DNA from: Pseudomonas sp. Bc-h
GTDB taxonomy: Bacteria > Pseudomonadota > Gammaproteobacteria > Pseudomonadales > Pseudomonadaceae
Length of the DNA stretch: 64,000 bases
Direction: 5' to 3'
Assembly (NCBI RefSeq): GCF_002080045.1
Contig: NZ_MUIN01000001.1
Location: 318,930 to 382,929, forward strand
The notes beneath the pieces were generated by a model, which was not told where the DNA came from, did not search any database, and saw only the letters and a program-made list of their open reading frames with translations. Position numbers and translations under genes: made by a program. Below, piece by piece: positions 9,705 through 20,887 of this stretch; the first letter of the stretch is position 1, and each line of letters starts with the position of its first letter.

Positions 9705-11144
9705 ATGGGGTTAGGTATGCGCATGCGCGCGCTGGTTACTGTAGTAGGACTGTTGCTGACGACATTGGCTGTCGATGCGTTGGCCGCTACACAGGTACGA
9801 AGTGTCCGCTTATGGCGTGCTCCGGATAACACCCGGCTGGTTTTCGACCTGTCCGGGCCGGTTCAGCACAGCGTCTTCACGTTGCAGTCTCCGGATCGTC
9901 TGGTCATCGACATCAATGGCGCGACCCTGGGCGGTTCACTGAATATTCCTACTGCCAATACCCCGATTACCTCCATGCGTTCGGCGCAACGCACGCCGGA
10001 TGACTTGCGTGTGGTCATCGACCTGAAAAAGGCCGTGACGCCGAAAAGCTTCACGCTTGCGCCGAACCAGCAGTACGGCAACCGCCTGGTGGTCGATCTG
10101 TATGACAACGCTGCCGACGCCAACCCGCCACCGTCCGTGGCCGACACGCCTGCAACGGTGGCCCCCGCAACGCCTGCGGTGCCAGTCAGCCCTTCGAAGC
10201 CGGAAATCAAGCTGACGCCGGTGCCTAACGGCAAGCGCGACATCGTTGTCGTGATCGATGCCGGACACGGTGGCGAAGACCCTGGCGCCTCGGGTGGCCA
10301 AGGTCAGAAGGAAAAAAACGTGGTGCTGTCGATCGCCAAGGAGCTGCAGCGCCAGATCAATGCCGAAAAAGGCTATCGCGCCGAACTGACCCGTACCGGC
10401 GACTACTTCATTCCTTTGCGTAAGCGCACTGAAATTGCCCGGGCCAAGGGCGCGGACCTGTTTGTTTCCATTCATGCGGATGCTGCGCCGTCGTCGGCGG
10501 CGTTCGGCGCGTCGGTGTTTGCCTTGTCCGAGCGCGGGGCGACTTCGGAGACCGCGCGCTGGCTGGCCGACAGTGAAAACCGTTCCGACCTCATTGGGGG
10601 TGCTGGCGCTGTGAGCCTGGACGACAAGGACCGCATGCTCGCTGGTGTTCTGTTGGACCTGTCAATGACAGCGTCCCTGACTTCCAGCCTCAACGTCGGC
10701 CAGAAGGTATTGACCAACATCGGCCGTGTGACTTCGCTGCACAAGTCGCGGGTCGAGCAGGCAGGTTTCATGGTGTTGAAATCACCGGACATCCCGTCGA
10801 TTCTGGTAGAAACCGGGTTCATCTCCAATGCGGCAGAAGCCAACAAGCTTCAGGGCTCCAGCCACCAGCAAGCGCTGGCGCGTTCCATCACTGCAGGTGT
10901 GAAGCAGTTCTTCCAGCAAAACCCACCTCAAGGTACATACATCGCCTGGCTGCGGGACAACGGCAAGCTGGCGATGGGACCGCGTGAGCACACTGTGCGC
11001 CCTGGTGAATCGCTGAGCATGATCTCGGCGCGCTACGACATGAGCATGGAGGCGCTGCGCTCGGCCAATAAACTGAGTTCCGATGAGCTCAAGATCGGCC
11101 AGGAGCTGAGGATTCCGAGCGCGGAACTGGCGGGTGAGCCATGA
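9705..11144 (+). CDS. amiB: N-acetylmuramoyl-L-alanine amidase AmiB/AmiC type
   Basis: A 479-residue periplasmic amidase that cuts septal peptidoglycan during daughter-cell separation. It has a signal peptide (about residues 1-27, ending VDALAA), an AMIN targeting domain to about residue 130, a Pro/Ala-rich linker, an Amidase_3 zinc domain with [12 protein letters not shown] (His188, Glu191), SIHADA and [10 protein letters not shown], and a C-terminal LysM domain ([16 protein letters not shown]). The start could be 9705, 9717 or 9723; I take the first because AATAGATATGGGG leaves the tsaE end just free. Its stop overlaps mutL by 4 bases. Confidence 0.93.
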   Translation: MGLGMRMRALVTVVGLLLTTLAVDALAATQVRSVRLWRAPDNTRLVFDLSGPVQHSVFTLQSPDRLVIDINGATLGGSLNIPTANTPITSMRSAQRTPDDLRVVIDLKKAVTPKSFTLAPNQQYGNRLVVDLYDNAADANPPPSVADTPATVAPATPAVPVSPSKPEIKLTPVPNGKRDIVVVIDAGHGGEDPGASGGQGQKEKNVVLSIAKELQRQINAEKGYRAELTRTGDYFIPLRKRTEIARAKGADLFVSIHADAAPSSAAFGASVFALSERGATSETARWLADSENRSDLIGGAGAVSLDDKDRMLAGVLLDLSMTASLTSSLNVGQKVLTNIGRVTSLHKSRVEQAGFMVLKSPDIPSILVETGFISNAAEANKLQGSSHQQALARSITAGVKQFFQQNPPQGTYIAWLRDNGKLAMGPREHTVRPGESLSMISARYDMSMEALRSANKLSSDELKIGQELRIPSAELAGEP

Positions 11145-13129
11145 CCGATCTGCTGCTCGATGAGCAAGGTTTCGATGCAGATGGGAGTGTCGAAGGCCTG
11201 GCGGCGCAAGCGGCTCGCATCCAGTTGCTCAGCCCGAGACTGGCGAACCAGATTGCAGCGGGCGAGGTTGTCGAGCGACCTGCGTCGGTGATCAAGGAGC
11301 TGTTGGAAAACAGCCTCGACTCGGGAGCCCGGCGTATCGATGTCGACGTCGAACAGGCCGGTATCAAGCTGTTGCGCGTGCGCGACGATGGCGGGGGTAT
11401 TTCCTCGGACGATCTGCCGCTGGCCCTGGCGCGGCACGCCACCAGCAAGATTCGCGAGCTGGAAGATCTTGAGCGCGTCATGAGCCTGGGCTTTCGCGGT
11501 GAGGCACTGGCGTCGATCAGTTCGGTAGCTCGCCTGACCCTGACATCGCGCACCCGCGACGCCGATCAGGCCTGGCAAGTTGAAACCGAAGGTCGCGACA
11601 TGGCTTCTCGCGTTCAGCCTGCCGCACACCCGGTGGGTACATCGGTGGAAGTGCGCGATCTGTTCTTCAACACCCCGGCGCGTCGTAAATTTCTCAAGGC
11701 CGAAAAAACCGAATTCGATCATCTCCAGGAAGTGATCAAGCGCATGGCGCTGGCGCGTTTCGACGTGGCCTTTCACCTGCGTCATAACGGCAAGACCATT
11801 CTCAGTCTGCACGAAGCCCGCGATGATGTGGCCCGTGCGCGACGTGTCTCGGCCGTCTGCGGCCCCGGTTTTCTTGAGCAGGCGTTACCCATCGAGGTTG
11901 AGCGCAATGGCCTGAAACTGTGGGGCTGGGTAGGGTTGCCGACGTTCTCGCGCAGTCAGGCAGACCTGCAATACTTCTTCGTCAACGGCCGTGCGGTACG
12001 CGACAAACTGGTCGCCCACGCGGTGCGTCAGGCCTATCGCGACGTGCTGTTCAACGGTCGGCACCCGACGTTCGTGTTGTTCTTCGAGGTCGATCCTGCT
12101 GTGGTCGACGTCAACGTTCACCCGACCAAGCATGAAGTGCGCTTCCGTGACGGGCGCATGGTGCATGACTTCCTTTACGGCACCTTGCACCGCGCCTTGG
12201 GCGATGTGCGTCCAGAAGATCAGCTGGCAGGCACGACTTCGGTCACGGCGCTGGTGCGTCCGAGCGGGCCTGAAGCTGGCGAGTTCGGGCCGCAGGGCGA
12301 GATGCGTCTGGCCAACAATGTGCTCGAAGCCCCGCAAGGCCCAGCCTGGACTGCGCCTGCGGGCTCAAGCCCCGGGAGCGGCAGCGGTGCGGGCTATCAG
12401 TATCAGTACACGCCGCGCCCGTCATCGGTGTTGCCAGCGGAGGAGGCGCGAGCGGCCTACAGCACGTTCTTTGCCCCGCTTCCCGGCGCTCAGGCAAATC
12501 CGGACGCAGCGGCGGGCGCTACCTTGCCCGAGTCACAGGGTGATGTGCCGCCTTTGGGCTACGCGCTGGCGCAGCTCAAAGGCATCTATATTCTCGCCGA
12601 GAACGCTCACGGCCTGGTCCTCGTCGACATGCATGCGGCTCACGAGCGGATCATGTATGAGCGTCTGAAGATCGCCATGGCCAGCGAAGGGCTGAGTGGT
12701 CAGCCGCTGCTGGTGCCTGAATCGATTGCGGTCAGTCAGCGCGAGGCCGACTGCGCCGAAGAGCACATGGCGGCGTTCCAGCAGCTGGGTTTCGAGCTGC
12801 AGCGTCTGGGTCCTGAAAGCCTCGCGATCCGGCAGATCCCTGCACTGCTCAAGCAGGCCGAGGCGAATCGTCTGGTCCATGATGTGCTCGCCGACTTGAT
12901 GGAATACGGCACCAGCGACCGTGTTCAGGCTCACATGAACGAGTTGCTCGGGACCATGGCCTGTCATGGGGCGATCCGCGCCAACCGGCGTCTGGCGATC
13001 CCGGAAATGAACGGCTTGCTGCGCGACATGGAAAGCACGGAGCGCAGCGGTCAATGCAACCACGGCCGCCCGACCTGGACCCAGCTGGGTCTGGACGATC
13101 TCGACAAACTATTCCTGCGCGGTCGCTGA
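11141..13129 (+). CDS. mutL: DNA mismatch repair protein MutL (endonuclease type)
   Basis: A 662-residue mismatch-repair protein. The N-terminal GHKL ATPase shows [19 protein letters not shown] and [11 protein letters not shown] variable linker (about residues 340-465) leads to the C-terminal dimer domain, which has [12 protein letters not shown] starting at Asp496. This is the metal-binding motif of the nicking MutL group, with Met in place of the usual Gln. [10 protein letters not shown] and QCNHGRPT complete the metal site. Such MutL proteins occur in bacteria without MutH, as in Pseudomonas. The start ATG overlaps the amiB stop (ATGA). Confidence 0.96.
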   Translation: MTDLLLDEQGFDADGSVEGLAAQAARIQLLSPRLANQIAAGEVVERPASVIKELLENSLDSGARRIDVDVEQAGIKLLRVRDDGGGISSDDLPLALARHATSKIRELEDLERVMSLGFRGEALASISSVARLTLTSRTRDADQAWQVETEGRDMASRVQPAAHPVGTSVEVRDLFFNTPARRKFLKAEKTEFDHLQEVIKRMALARFDVAFHLRHNGKTILSLHEARDDVARARRVSAVCGPGFLEQALPIEVERNGLKLWGWVGLPTFSRSQADLQYFFVNGRAVRDKLVAHAVRQAYRDVLFNGRHPTFVLFFEVDPAVVDVNVHPTKHEVRFRDGRMVHDFLYGTLHRALGDVRPEDQLAGTTSVTALVRPSGPEAGEFGPQGEMRLANNVLEAPQGPAWTAPAGSSPGSGSGAGYQYQYTPRPSSVLPAEEARAAYSTFFAPLPGAQANPDAAAGATLPESQGDVPPLGYALAQLKGIYILAENAHGLVLVDMHAAHERIMYERLKIAMASEGLSGQPLLVPESIAVSQREADCAEEHMAAFQQLGFELQRLGPESLAIRQIPALLKQAEANRLVHDVLADLMEYGTSDRVQAHMNELLGTMACHGAIRANRRLAIPEMNGLLRDMESTERSGQCNHGRPTWTQLGLDDLDKLFLRGR

Positions 13130-14100
13130 TGAGTGCTCTTCCCCCGGCCATCTTTCTGATGGGGCCGACCGCCGCCGGCAAGACCGATCTGGCCATCGAA
13201 CTGACCAAGGTGCTGCCTTGTGAGTTGATCAGCGTAGATTCTGCGCTGGTCTATCGTGGTATGGACATAGGCACCGCCAAGCCTTCAAAAGCGCTTTTGG
13301 ACAAGTATCCGCACCGGCTGATCAATATTCTGGACCCGTCGCAGAGTTATTCCGCCGCGGATTTTCGCACTGACGCGCTGGAGGCCATGGCTGAAATCAC
13401 CGCGAGGGGAAAAATTCCCCTGCTGGTGGGTGGCACCATGTTGTATTTCAAGGCTCTATTGGAGGGGCTGGCGGACATGCCGGCCGCCGACGCTGAAGTT
13501 CGTGCGCAGCTGGAGGCTGAGGCGGCGAGTCGTGGCTGGCAGGCACTGCACGACGAATTGGCGAGTATCGACCCGGTGTCCGCGGCGCGCATTCATCCCA
13601 ACGACCCTCAGCGGCTGGTTCGTGCGCTGGAAGTGTATCGGGTCAGCGGAATGAGCATGACGGCACATCGCGAGCAACAAAGTGCGCAAAGTGCTCAAGC
13701 TGGCGGTTCGGGGCGGCATCAATTGCCCTATACTGTCGCAAATCTGGCGATCGCACCGACGGATCGCAAGGTATTGCACGATCGAATCGCGCTGCGTTTC
13801 AGGCAAATGCTTGATGAAGGATTCGTAGAAGAAGTAGTAGCGTTACGTTCGAGGGGTGACCTGCACTCGAATTTACCGTCTATAAGAGCTGTAGGGTATC
13901 GGCAAGTCTGGGACTATCTGGACGGCAAGCTGACTCGGGACGAGATGCAGGAAAGAGGCATCATCGCCACGCGCCAACTGGCCAAGAGACAGTTCACCTG
14001 GTTGCGAAGCTGGGAAGATTTACACTGGTTGGACAGCCTGGCTTGCGACAATCTGCCACGCACCTTGAAATACCTGGGATCGGCCTCCATATTGAGCTGA
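13129..14100 (+). CDS. miaA: tRNA dimethylallyltransferase
   Basis: A 323-residue enzyme that adds the isopentenyl group to A37 of tRNAs reading UNN codons. The P-loop [17 protein letters not shown] is near residue 10, then [20 protein letters not shown] and [20 protein letters not shown], and the tRNA-contact helix [14 protein letters not shown] near the end. I set the start at 13129, where ATG overlaps the mutL stop by one base (TGATG); an upstream in-frame ATG within mutL would add 25 residues foreign to the family. Confidence 0.96.
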   Translation: MSALPPAIFLMGPTAAGKTDLAIELTKVLPCELISVDSALVYRGMDIGTAKPSKALLDKYPHRLINILDPSQSYSAADFRTDALEAMAEITARGKIPLLVGGTMLYFKALLEGLADMPAADAEVRAQLEAEAASRGWQALHDELASIDPVSAARIHPNDPQRLVRALEVYRVSGMSMTAHREQQSAQSAQAGGSGRHQLPYTVANLAIAPTDRKVLHDRIALRFRQMLDEGFVEEVVALRSRGDLHSNLPSIRAVGYRQVWDYLDGKLTRDEMQERGIIATRQLAKRQFTWLRSWEDLHWLDSLACDNLPRTLKYLGSASILS

Positions 14101-14190
14101 GTCCTTGCAATAGCCGTCTATCCTTGGGGGGTAACGGCCCAAGCCAATGTTTTCGAATTTATTCTATTGATCCTTAAAGGAGTGCGGCAC

Positions 14191-14451
14191 ATGTCAAAAG
14201 GGCATTCGCTACAAGACCCTTACCTGAACACTTTGCGTAAAGAAAAGGTTGGGGTTTCGATCTATCTGGTAAACGGTATCAAGCTGCAAGGCACGATCGA
14301 GTCGTTCGACCAGTTCGTTATTTTGCTGAAGAACACTGTCAGCCAAATGGTTTACAAGCACGCTATCTCTACCGTCGTTCCAGTTCGTCCAATTCGTCTG
14401 CCTAGTGCGACCGAATCCGAACAGGGTGATGCTGAGCCAGGTAACGCCTGA
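14191..14451 (+). CDS. hfq: RNA chaperone Hfq
   Basis: An 86-residue Sm-like hexameric RNA chaperone that pairs small RNAs with mRNAs and, in Pseudomonas, works with Crc in catabolite repression. The Sm1 and Sm2 motifs are complete ([43 protein letters not shown]). The short acidic tail is usual for the genus. The start at 14191 has AAAGGAG 9 bases before. It is the first gene after a 90-bp gap from miaA, which may hold its own promoter, and hflX follows 12 bases later. Confidence 0.97.
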   Translation: MSKGHSLQDPYLNTLRKEKVGVSIYLVNGIKLQGTIESFDQFVILLKNTVSQMVYKHAISTVVPVRPIRLPSATESEQGDAEPGNA

Positions 14452-14463
14452 TAGGAGTCTGCC

Positions 14464-15765
14464 TTGTTCTTTGAGCGCCACGGTGGTGGTGAGCGGGCAA
14501 TCCTCGTTCATTTGGATGGTCAGGACCCTGAGGCGCGCGAAGATCCGCAGGAGTTCCGGGAGCTGGCTCTTTCGGCAGGTGCCGATATCGTTGCGTTCAT
14601 CAACGTGCCACGGCATCGGCCAACGGCCAAATATCTGGTAGGCAGCGGCAAGGTCGAGGAGTTGCGCGATCTGGTCAAGGCCGAGAAATCGGATATCGTC
14701 ATTTTCAATCACATCCTTACGCCCAGTCAGGAACGCAACCTCGAGAGAGTTTTCGAGTGTCGCGTGCTTGACCGTACGGGTTTGATTCTCGACATCTTCG
14801 CCCAGCGCGCGCGGACTCATGAAGGCAAGTTGCAGGTCGAGCTGGCACAGCTCGAGCACATGAGCACTCGCCTGGTCCGTGGCTGGACTCACCTTGAGCG
14901 TCAGGGCGGTGGTATCGGTCTGCGCGGTCCGGGTGAAACTCAGCTGGAAACGGACCGTCGTCTGTTGCGGGTTCGCCTGCGCCAGATCAAGGGGCGTCTC
15001 GAGAAAGTCCGCAGTCAGCGTGATCAGGCCCGTCGCGGCCGTTCCCGCGCTGACATTCCTACAGTCTCCATCGTGGGCTATACCAACGCCGGTAAATCGA
15101 CACTCTTCAATGCGGTGACCGATTCCGACGTCTACGCTGCTGACCAGTTGTTCGCAACGCTCGACCCGACCCTGCGCCGTCTTGAACTCAACGATCTGGG
15201 GCCGATTGTGCTGGCCGACACGGTGGGGTTCATCCGCCATTTGCCGCACAAGCTGGTCGAGGCGTTTCGGGCTACGCTCGAAGAATCGAGCAATTCGGAC
15301 CTTCTGCTGCATGTGATCGATGCTCACGAGCCCGATCGCATGGAGCAGATCGAGCAGGTAATGGCAGTACTGGGCGAGATTGGTGCCCAGGACTTGCCGA
15401 TGCTGGAGGTCTATAACAAACTCGATTTGCTCGAGGGGGTCGAGCCTCAGATTCAACGCGATGCCGATGGCAAGCCGCAGCGGGTCTGGGTTTCTGCTCG
15501 TGACGGTCGTGGCCTGGACTTGCTCAAGCAAGCCATCGCCGAGCTGTTGGGGAACGATCTGTTCGTAGGCACCTTGTGTCTGTCGCAACGCTTCGCCCGG
15601 CTGCGTGCCCAGTTTTTCCAACTGGGTGCGGTGCAGAGCGAAGAGCATGACGAAGAAGGTCAGAGTCTGTTGGCTGTGCGTTTACCCCGAGTTGAATTCA
15701 ATCGCCTGGTGAGTCGCGAAGGACTGCAGCCGCTGGAATTCATCGAGCAACACACTTTGCAATAA
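14464..15765 (+). CDS. hflX: Ribosome-associated GTPase HflX
   Basis: A 433-residue GTPase that splits stalled or heat-damaged 70S ribosomes. The N-terminal HflX domain holds AKYLVGSGKVEELRDLV and the Gly-rich GGGIGLRGPGETQLETDRR before the coiled segment. The G domain starts with SIVGYTNAGKSTLFNAVTDS near residue 204, then DTVGFIRHLPHKL and YNKLDLLE. Translation starts at TTG (14464), with TAGGAG 7 bases before; no ATG gives a full N-terminus. It lies between hfq and hflK as in other gammaproteobacteria. Confidence 0.95.
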   Translation: MFFERHGGGERAILVHLDGQDPEAREDPQEFRELALSAGADIVAFINVPRHRPTAKYLVGSGKVEELRDLVKAEKSDIVIFNHILTPSQERNLERVFECRVLDRTGLILDIFAQRARTHEGKLQVELAQLEHMSTRLVRGWTHLERQGGGIGLRGPGETQLETDRRLLRVRLRQIKGRLEKVRSQRDQARRGRSRADIPTVSIVGYTNAGKSTLFNAVTDSDVYAADQLFATLDPTLRRLELNDLGPIVLADTVGFIRHLPHKLVEAFRATLEESSNSDLLLHVIDAHEPDRMEQIEQVMAVLGEIGAQDLPMLEVYNKLDLLEGVEPQIQRDADGKPQRVWVSARDGRGLDLLKQAIAELLGNDLFVGTLCLSQRFARLRAQFFQLGAVQSEEHDEEGQSLLAVRLPRVEFNRLVSREGLQPLEFIEQHTLQ

Positions 15766-15861
15766 AAGCCTGAAAAAGCGGTTGTGCTGCTTTGACAGGC
15801 ATTCTGTAGCATTGGTCGGCGCGCCGCGGGCGCGTCTTTGCTTTATCAGATGGAGAGCGCT

Positions 15862-17040
15862 ATGGCTTGGAATGAGCCGGGTGGCAACTCGAATAATCAG
15901 GATCCTTGGGGTGGTAAGCGCAAGGGCGGCGACCGCAAGGGGCCACCGGATCTCGACGAGGCCTTCCGAAAGCTGCAGGAAAGCCTGAATGGGTTGTTCG
16001 GTGGTGGCAAGAAACGCAGTGGTGATGGCGGCGGCAGTGGCGGCGGATCGAGTAAGGGCGGCGGTTTCGGCCTGCTCGGCATCGGTCTGGTCGTGCTACT
16101 CGCAATCTGGCTCTACAACGCGATCTACGTGGTCGACGAGCAGGAGCAAGCTGTCGTTCTGCGGTTCGGCAAGTATTACGAAACGGTTGGCTCGGGTCTG
16201 AACATCTATTTCCCGCCATTCGATCGCAAGTACCTCGAGAACGTGACGCGTGAGCGTGCGTACAGCAAACAGGGCCAGATGCTCACTGAAGACGAAAACA
16301 TTGTCGAAGTGCCACTGACCGTGCAGTACAAGATCACCAACCTGCAGGATTTCGTGCTGAACGTCGATCAGCCTGAAGTCAGCCTGCAGCATGCAACCGA
16401 AAGCGCCCTGCGCCATGTGGTCGGTTCGACAGCAATGGACCAGGTGCTGACCGAAGGTCGTGAGTTGATGGCCAGCGAAATCAAAGAGCGCCTGCAGCGT
16501 TTCCTCGATACCTATCGCACCGGTATCACCGTGACTCAGGTGAACGTGCAGAGCGCTGCGGCGCCGCGTGAAGTTCAGGAAGCCTTCGATGACGTGATCC
16601 GTGCCCGTGAAGACGAGCAGCGTGCGCGTAACCAGGCCGAAACCTACGCCAACGGTGTGATTCCGGAAGCGCGCGGTCAGGCTCAGCGTATCGTCGAAGA
16701 TGCCAACGGTTACCGTGATGAAGTGGTCTCTCGCGCCAAGGGTGAGGCTGATCGTTTCACCAAGCTGGTCGCCGAGTATCGCAAGGCACCAGAGGTCACT
16801 CGCGAGCGTCTGTATCTGGATACCATGCAAGAAGTCTTCAGCAACACCAGCAAGGTGCTCGTGACCGGCGACAAGGGTCAGAACAACCTGCTCTACCTGC
16901 CATTGGACAAAATGATCGAAAGCAGTCGTAACGGTTCGGCATCGTCGGCAAGCGGCGCTGCGGCAACAGTGGTCGATCCGGGCTCTCGGGCTGCGGACAT
17001 GCAACAGCAACGCGACACACGCACCAGGGAGACTCGCTGA
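15862..17040 (+). CDS. hflK: FtsH protease regulator HflK
   Basis: A 392-residue SPFH-family membrane protein that forms, with HflC, a cage around the FtsH protease and modulates its turnover of membrane proteins. It has a cytoplasmic N-terminal part rich in Gly, Lys and Asp (residues 1-75), one membrane helix (about 77-96, LLGIGLVVLLAIWLYNAIYV), then the SPFH domain and a long coiled-coil with ARGQAQRIVEDANGYRDEVV. The ATG at 15862 has GGAGAG before it. hflC overlaps its stop by one base. Confidence 0.95.
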   Translation: MAWNEPGGNSNNQDPWGGKRKGGDRKGPPDLDEAFRKLQESLNGLFGGGKKRSGDGGGSGGGSSKGGGFGLLGIGLVVLLAIWLYNAIYVVDEQEQAVVLRFGKYYETVGSGLNIYFPPFDRKYLENVTRERAYSKQGQMLTEDENIVEVPLTVQYKITNLQDFVLNVDQPEVSLQHATESALRHVVGSTAMDQVLTEGRELMASEIKERLQRFLDTYRTGITVTQVNVQSAAAPREVQEAFDDVIRAREDEQRARNQAETYANGVIPEARGQAQRIVEDANGYRDEVVSRAKGEADRFTKLVAEYRKAPEVTRERLYLDTMQEVFSNTSKVLVTGDKGQNNLLYLPLDKMIESSRNGSASSASGAAATVVDPGSRAADMQQQRDTRTRETR

Positions 17041-17909
17041 TGAGCAATAAATCTCTGGTCGCCCTGATTGTTTGTGTCGTGCTGGCCGTTGTGGCGTGGA
17101 ACAGCTTCTACATCGTCGCTCAGACCGAGCGTGCAGTGCTGCTGCAATTCGGTCGTGTGGTTCAGGCCGATGTTCCGCCGGGCCTGCATGTGAAGGTTCC
17201 TTACGTGAACCAGGTTCGCAAGTTCGACGGTCGTCTGTTGACCCTGGATGCGCCGACTCAGCGTTTCCTGACGCTGGAAAAGAAAGCCGTCATGGTCGAT
17301 GCTTACGCCAAATGGCGGGTGAAGGACGCCGAGCGTTTCTACACCGCGACATCCGGCCTCAAGCAAATCGCTGACGAGCGTCTGTCCCGTCGTCTGGAAT
17401 CCGGTCTGCGTGACCAGTTCGGCAAGCGCACCCTGCACGAAGCTGTGTCTGGCGAGCGTGACGCACTGATGGCCGACATCACCGCGTCGTTGAACAAGAT
17501 GGCCGAGAAAGAACTGGGCATCGAAGTCATCGATGTTCGGGTCAAGGCGATCGATCTGCCGAAGGAAGTCAACCGCAGCGTGTTCGAACGTATGAGCACC
17601 GAGCGTGAGCGTGAAGCTCGCGAGCATCGCGCCAAGGGTAACGAGCTGTCGGAGGGCATCCGTGCCGACGCCGATCGCCAACGCCGCGTGTTGCTGGCCG
17701 AAGCCTATCGTGAGTCCGAGGAAGCGCGCGGTGACGGTGATGCACAAGCCGCTGCGATCTACTCCAAGGCGTACGGTCAGGACCAGGAGTTCTATGCGTT
17801 CTACCGCAGCCTGCGCGCCTATCGTGAAAGCTTCGCCAACAAAAGTGACGTGATGGTTCTTGATCCAGGCAGCGAATTCTTCCGCTATCTGAATAAGGCA
17901 AAACCGTAA
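17040..17909 (+). CDS. hflC: FtsH protease regulator HflC
   Basis: A 289-residue SPFH partner of HflK. One N-terminal membrane helix (residues 5-24, LVALIVCVVLAVVAWNSFYI) is followed by the SPFH domain (VAQTERAVLLQFGRVV) and the helical region EREREAREHRAKGNELSEGI. It is the last gene of the operon: two hairpins follow, the second a clear terminator. The small yjeT/DUF2065 gene that follows hflC in E. coli is not found here. Confidence 0.95.
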   Translation: MSNKSLVALIVCVVLAVVAWNSFYIVAQTERAVLLQFGRVVQADVPPGLHVKVPYVNQVRKFDGRLLTLDAPTQRFLTLEKKAVMVDAYAKWRVKDAERFYTATSGLKQIADERLSRRLESGLRDQFGKRTLHEAVSGERDALMADITASLNKMAEKELGIEVIDVRVKAIDLPKEVNRSVFERMSTEREREAREHRAKGNELSEGIRADADRQRRVLLAEAYRESEEARGDGDAQAAAIYSKAYGQDQEFYAFYRSLRAYRESFANKSDVMVLDPGSEFFRYLNKAKP

Positions 17910-18202
17910 TCGTCAACCGCAATTGAGACCTCCGCCGGGCGGCAAAACTGTCCGGCGGGGTGATCGCACGCCAAAACGTGTGTATGATGCGGCAGCCGGG
18001 AAATTCCCGGCTTTTTTGCGTCTACACGATTGATTGGCCGTGGCGTGTTTCGTGCGCGGCAGTTTTTTCGAGGACAGTGTTTGCAAAGCTGCGATGCAGA
18101 AGGCTTGGGTTGAAATGGCCCGTCCGGTATCCGCAGAACACTGTCTGCTTCACTCAAGGCTTGCCCAAGGGTTGGCCGCCCGGATCATAGGGGAAATGCG
18201 TA
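17910..18202. other. Gene-poor gap between hflC and hisZ
   Basis: About 290 bases that hold a 7-bp GC hairpin (CCGCCGG 17932-17938 with CCGGCGG 17952-17958), a TATGAT that could be a -10 box (17982-17987), a terminator at 17995-18017, and then about 185 bases of hisZ leader. Two short open frames cross it, but neither resembles the DUF2065 membrane protein expected here, and neither has a convincing ribosome site. Confidence 0.6.
17995..18017 (+). terminator. Terminator of the nnr-to-hflC operon
   Basis: The arms GCCGGGAA and TTCCCGGC (17995-18011) are directly followed by six T (18012-18017). It lies 85 bases after the hflC stop and separates hisZ from the operon. Confidence 0.85.
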
Positions 18203-19390
18203 ATGGCAACGGTTGACCGCTGGCTGCTGCCGGATGGCATCGAAGAAGTACTGCCGCCGGAAGCTGCGCGCATAGAAGTGGCGCGTCGTCAGGTGTTGGA
18301 TCTGTTTCAGAGCTGGGGCTATGAGTTCGTAGTCACCCCGCACATCGAATACCTTGAATCACTGCTCACAGGTGCTGGCCAGGATCTGGATCTGCGCACC
18401 TTCAAAGTGGTCGATCCGCAATCGGGTCGGCAGATGGGCTTCCGGGCGGACATCACGCCGCAGGTCGCCCGCATCGACGCGCATACCCTGCGCCGCGAAG
18501 GCCCAAGTCGTCTGTGCTATGCCGGTAGCGTCCTGCATGCGCAGCCACGGGCGCTGTCGTCCTCGCGCAGCCCGATTCAACTGGGTGCCGAGTTGTACGG
18601 CGACGCCAGCCCGAGCAGCGATGTCGAAGTCATCAGCCTGATGCTGGCTATGCTGAAACTGGCAGATGTTCCGGACGTCCATATGGATCTGGGACATGTC
18701 GGGATCTACCGTGGTCTGGCCCGTGCTGCCGGTCTGTCCGGCGAAGTCGAGCAGCAGCTTTTCGACGCCTTGCAGCGCAAGGCAATTGACGAAGTCGTGG
18801 CCCTGACCGAGAACCTGCCGGCAGACCTCGCCGCCATGCTCCGTGCGCTGGTCGATCTGTGCGGTGGTAGCGAAGTGCTGACCGCTGCGCGTGATCGACT
18901 GGCCAAGGCGCCGGCGCCGGTTATCGAAGCGCTGGATGATCTGGTGGAAATCGCCGAGCGTCTGTCGGCACGCTTTCCTGATCTGCCGTTGTATTTCGAC
19001 CTCGGCGAGCTTCGCGGCTATCACTACCATACGGGTGTGGTGTTCGCGGTATTCGTGCCGGGCGTCGGTCAGTCGATCGCCCAGGGCGGTCGTTACGATG
19101 ACATCGGTGCGGATTTCGGTCGCGCGCGTCCGGCAACGGGCTTCTCTACCGATTTGAAAACCCTGGTCACGCTGGGGCAGGCACAGATCGAGCTACCGTC
19201 TGGCGGTATCTGGATGCCTGACAGCACCGATGCGGCACTCTGGCAGAAAGTCTGCCAGCTGCGCAGCGAAGGTCAGCGCGTGGTTCAGGCTTTGCCGGGC
19301 CAGCAGGTTCTGGCAGCGAAAGAAGCCGACTGTGATCGGCAATTGATTCAGCATGGCGAGCTTTGGCAGGTAATGCCGCTGGCCTCTTGA
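18203..19390 (+). CDS. hisZ: ATP phosphoribosyltransferase regulatory subunit
   Basis: A 395-residue paralogue of histidyl-tRNA synthetase that pairs with the short HisG and makes it active and histidine-sensitive. It has the class II core ([58 protein letters not shown] region near residues 258-276 and GGRYD) but lacks the C-terminal anticodon domain of a true synthetase. The ATG at 18203 follows GGGGAAATGCGTA. purA begins 54 bases after it, which fits co-transcription. Confidence 0.93.
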   Translation: MATVDRWLLPDGIEEVLPPEAARIEVARRQVLDLFQSWGYEFVVTPHIEYLESLLTGAGQDLDLRTFKVVDPQSGRQMGFRADITPQVARIDAHTLRREGPSRLCYAGSVLHAQPRALSSSRSPIQLGAELYGDASPSSDVEVISLMLAMLKLADVPDVHMDLGHVGIYRGLARAAGLSGEVEQQLFDALQRKAIDEVVALTENLPADLAAMLRALVDLCGGSEVLTAARDRLAKAPAPVIEALDDLVEIAERLSARFPDLPLYFDLGELRGYHYHTGVVFAVFVPGVGQSIAQGGRYDDIGADFGRARPATGFSTDLKTLVTLGQAQIELPSGGIWMPDSTDAALWQKVCQLRSEGQRVVQALPGQQVLAAKEADCDRQLIQHGELWQVMPLAS

Positions 19391-19429
19391 GTTTTCCAGT
19401 CGGCGGCAGCCGGCACCAAGTTTGCGTGA

Positions 19430-20737
<1,308 letters not shown>

Positions 20738-20753
20738 TAAGTCGTTGAAATAC

Positions 20754-20786
20754 AAACAAAGGGTCGCTCAGGCGGCCCTTTGTTTT
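20754..20786 (+). terminator. Terminator of hisZ-purA
   Basis: The stem AAACAAAGGG (20754-20763) pairs with CCCTTTGTTT (20776-20785), with extra G-C pairs near the loop, and runs into T-rich sequence 16 bases after the purA stop. Confidence 0.85.
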
Positions 20787-20887
20787 GTCTGCATGATCCC
20801 CCTCACCAGAACGGCACGACCCTTGCTGTAAATACCGTCATAAAAGATGCCATCATTTTAATGGCGTTTGTTGTGGGGGAGTCTCCA

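Noticed and set aside
15820..15846. The GC-rich hairpin between hflX and hflK as a terminator
   Set aside because: The stem is short and the following sequence only partly T-rich; hflK normally shares the hfq-hflX transcript.
18034..18216. A 60-codon frame before hisZ starting GTG
   Set aside because: It does not resemble DUF2065 or any family I know, overlaps the hisZ start and lacks a ribosome site.
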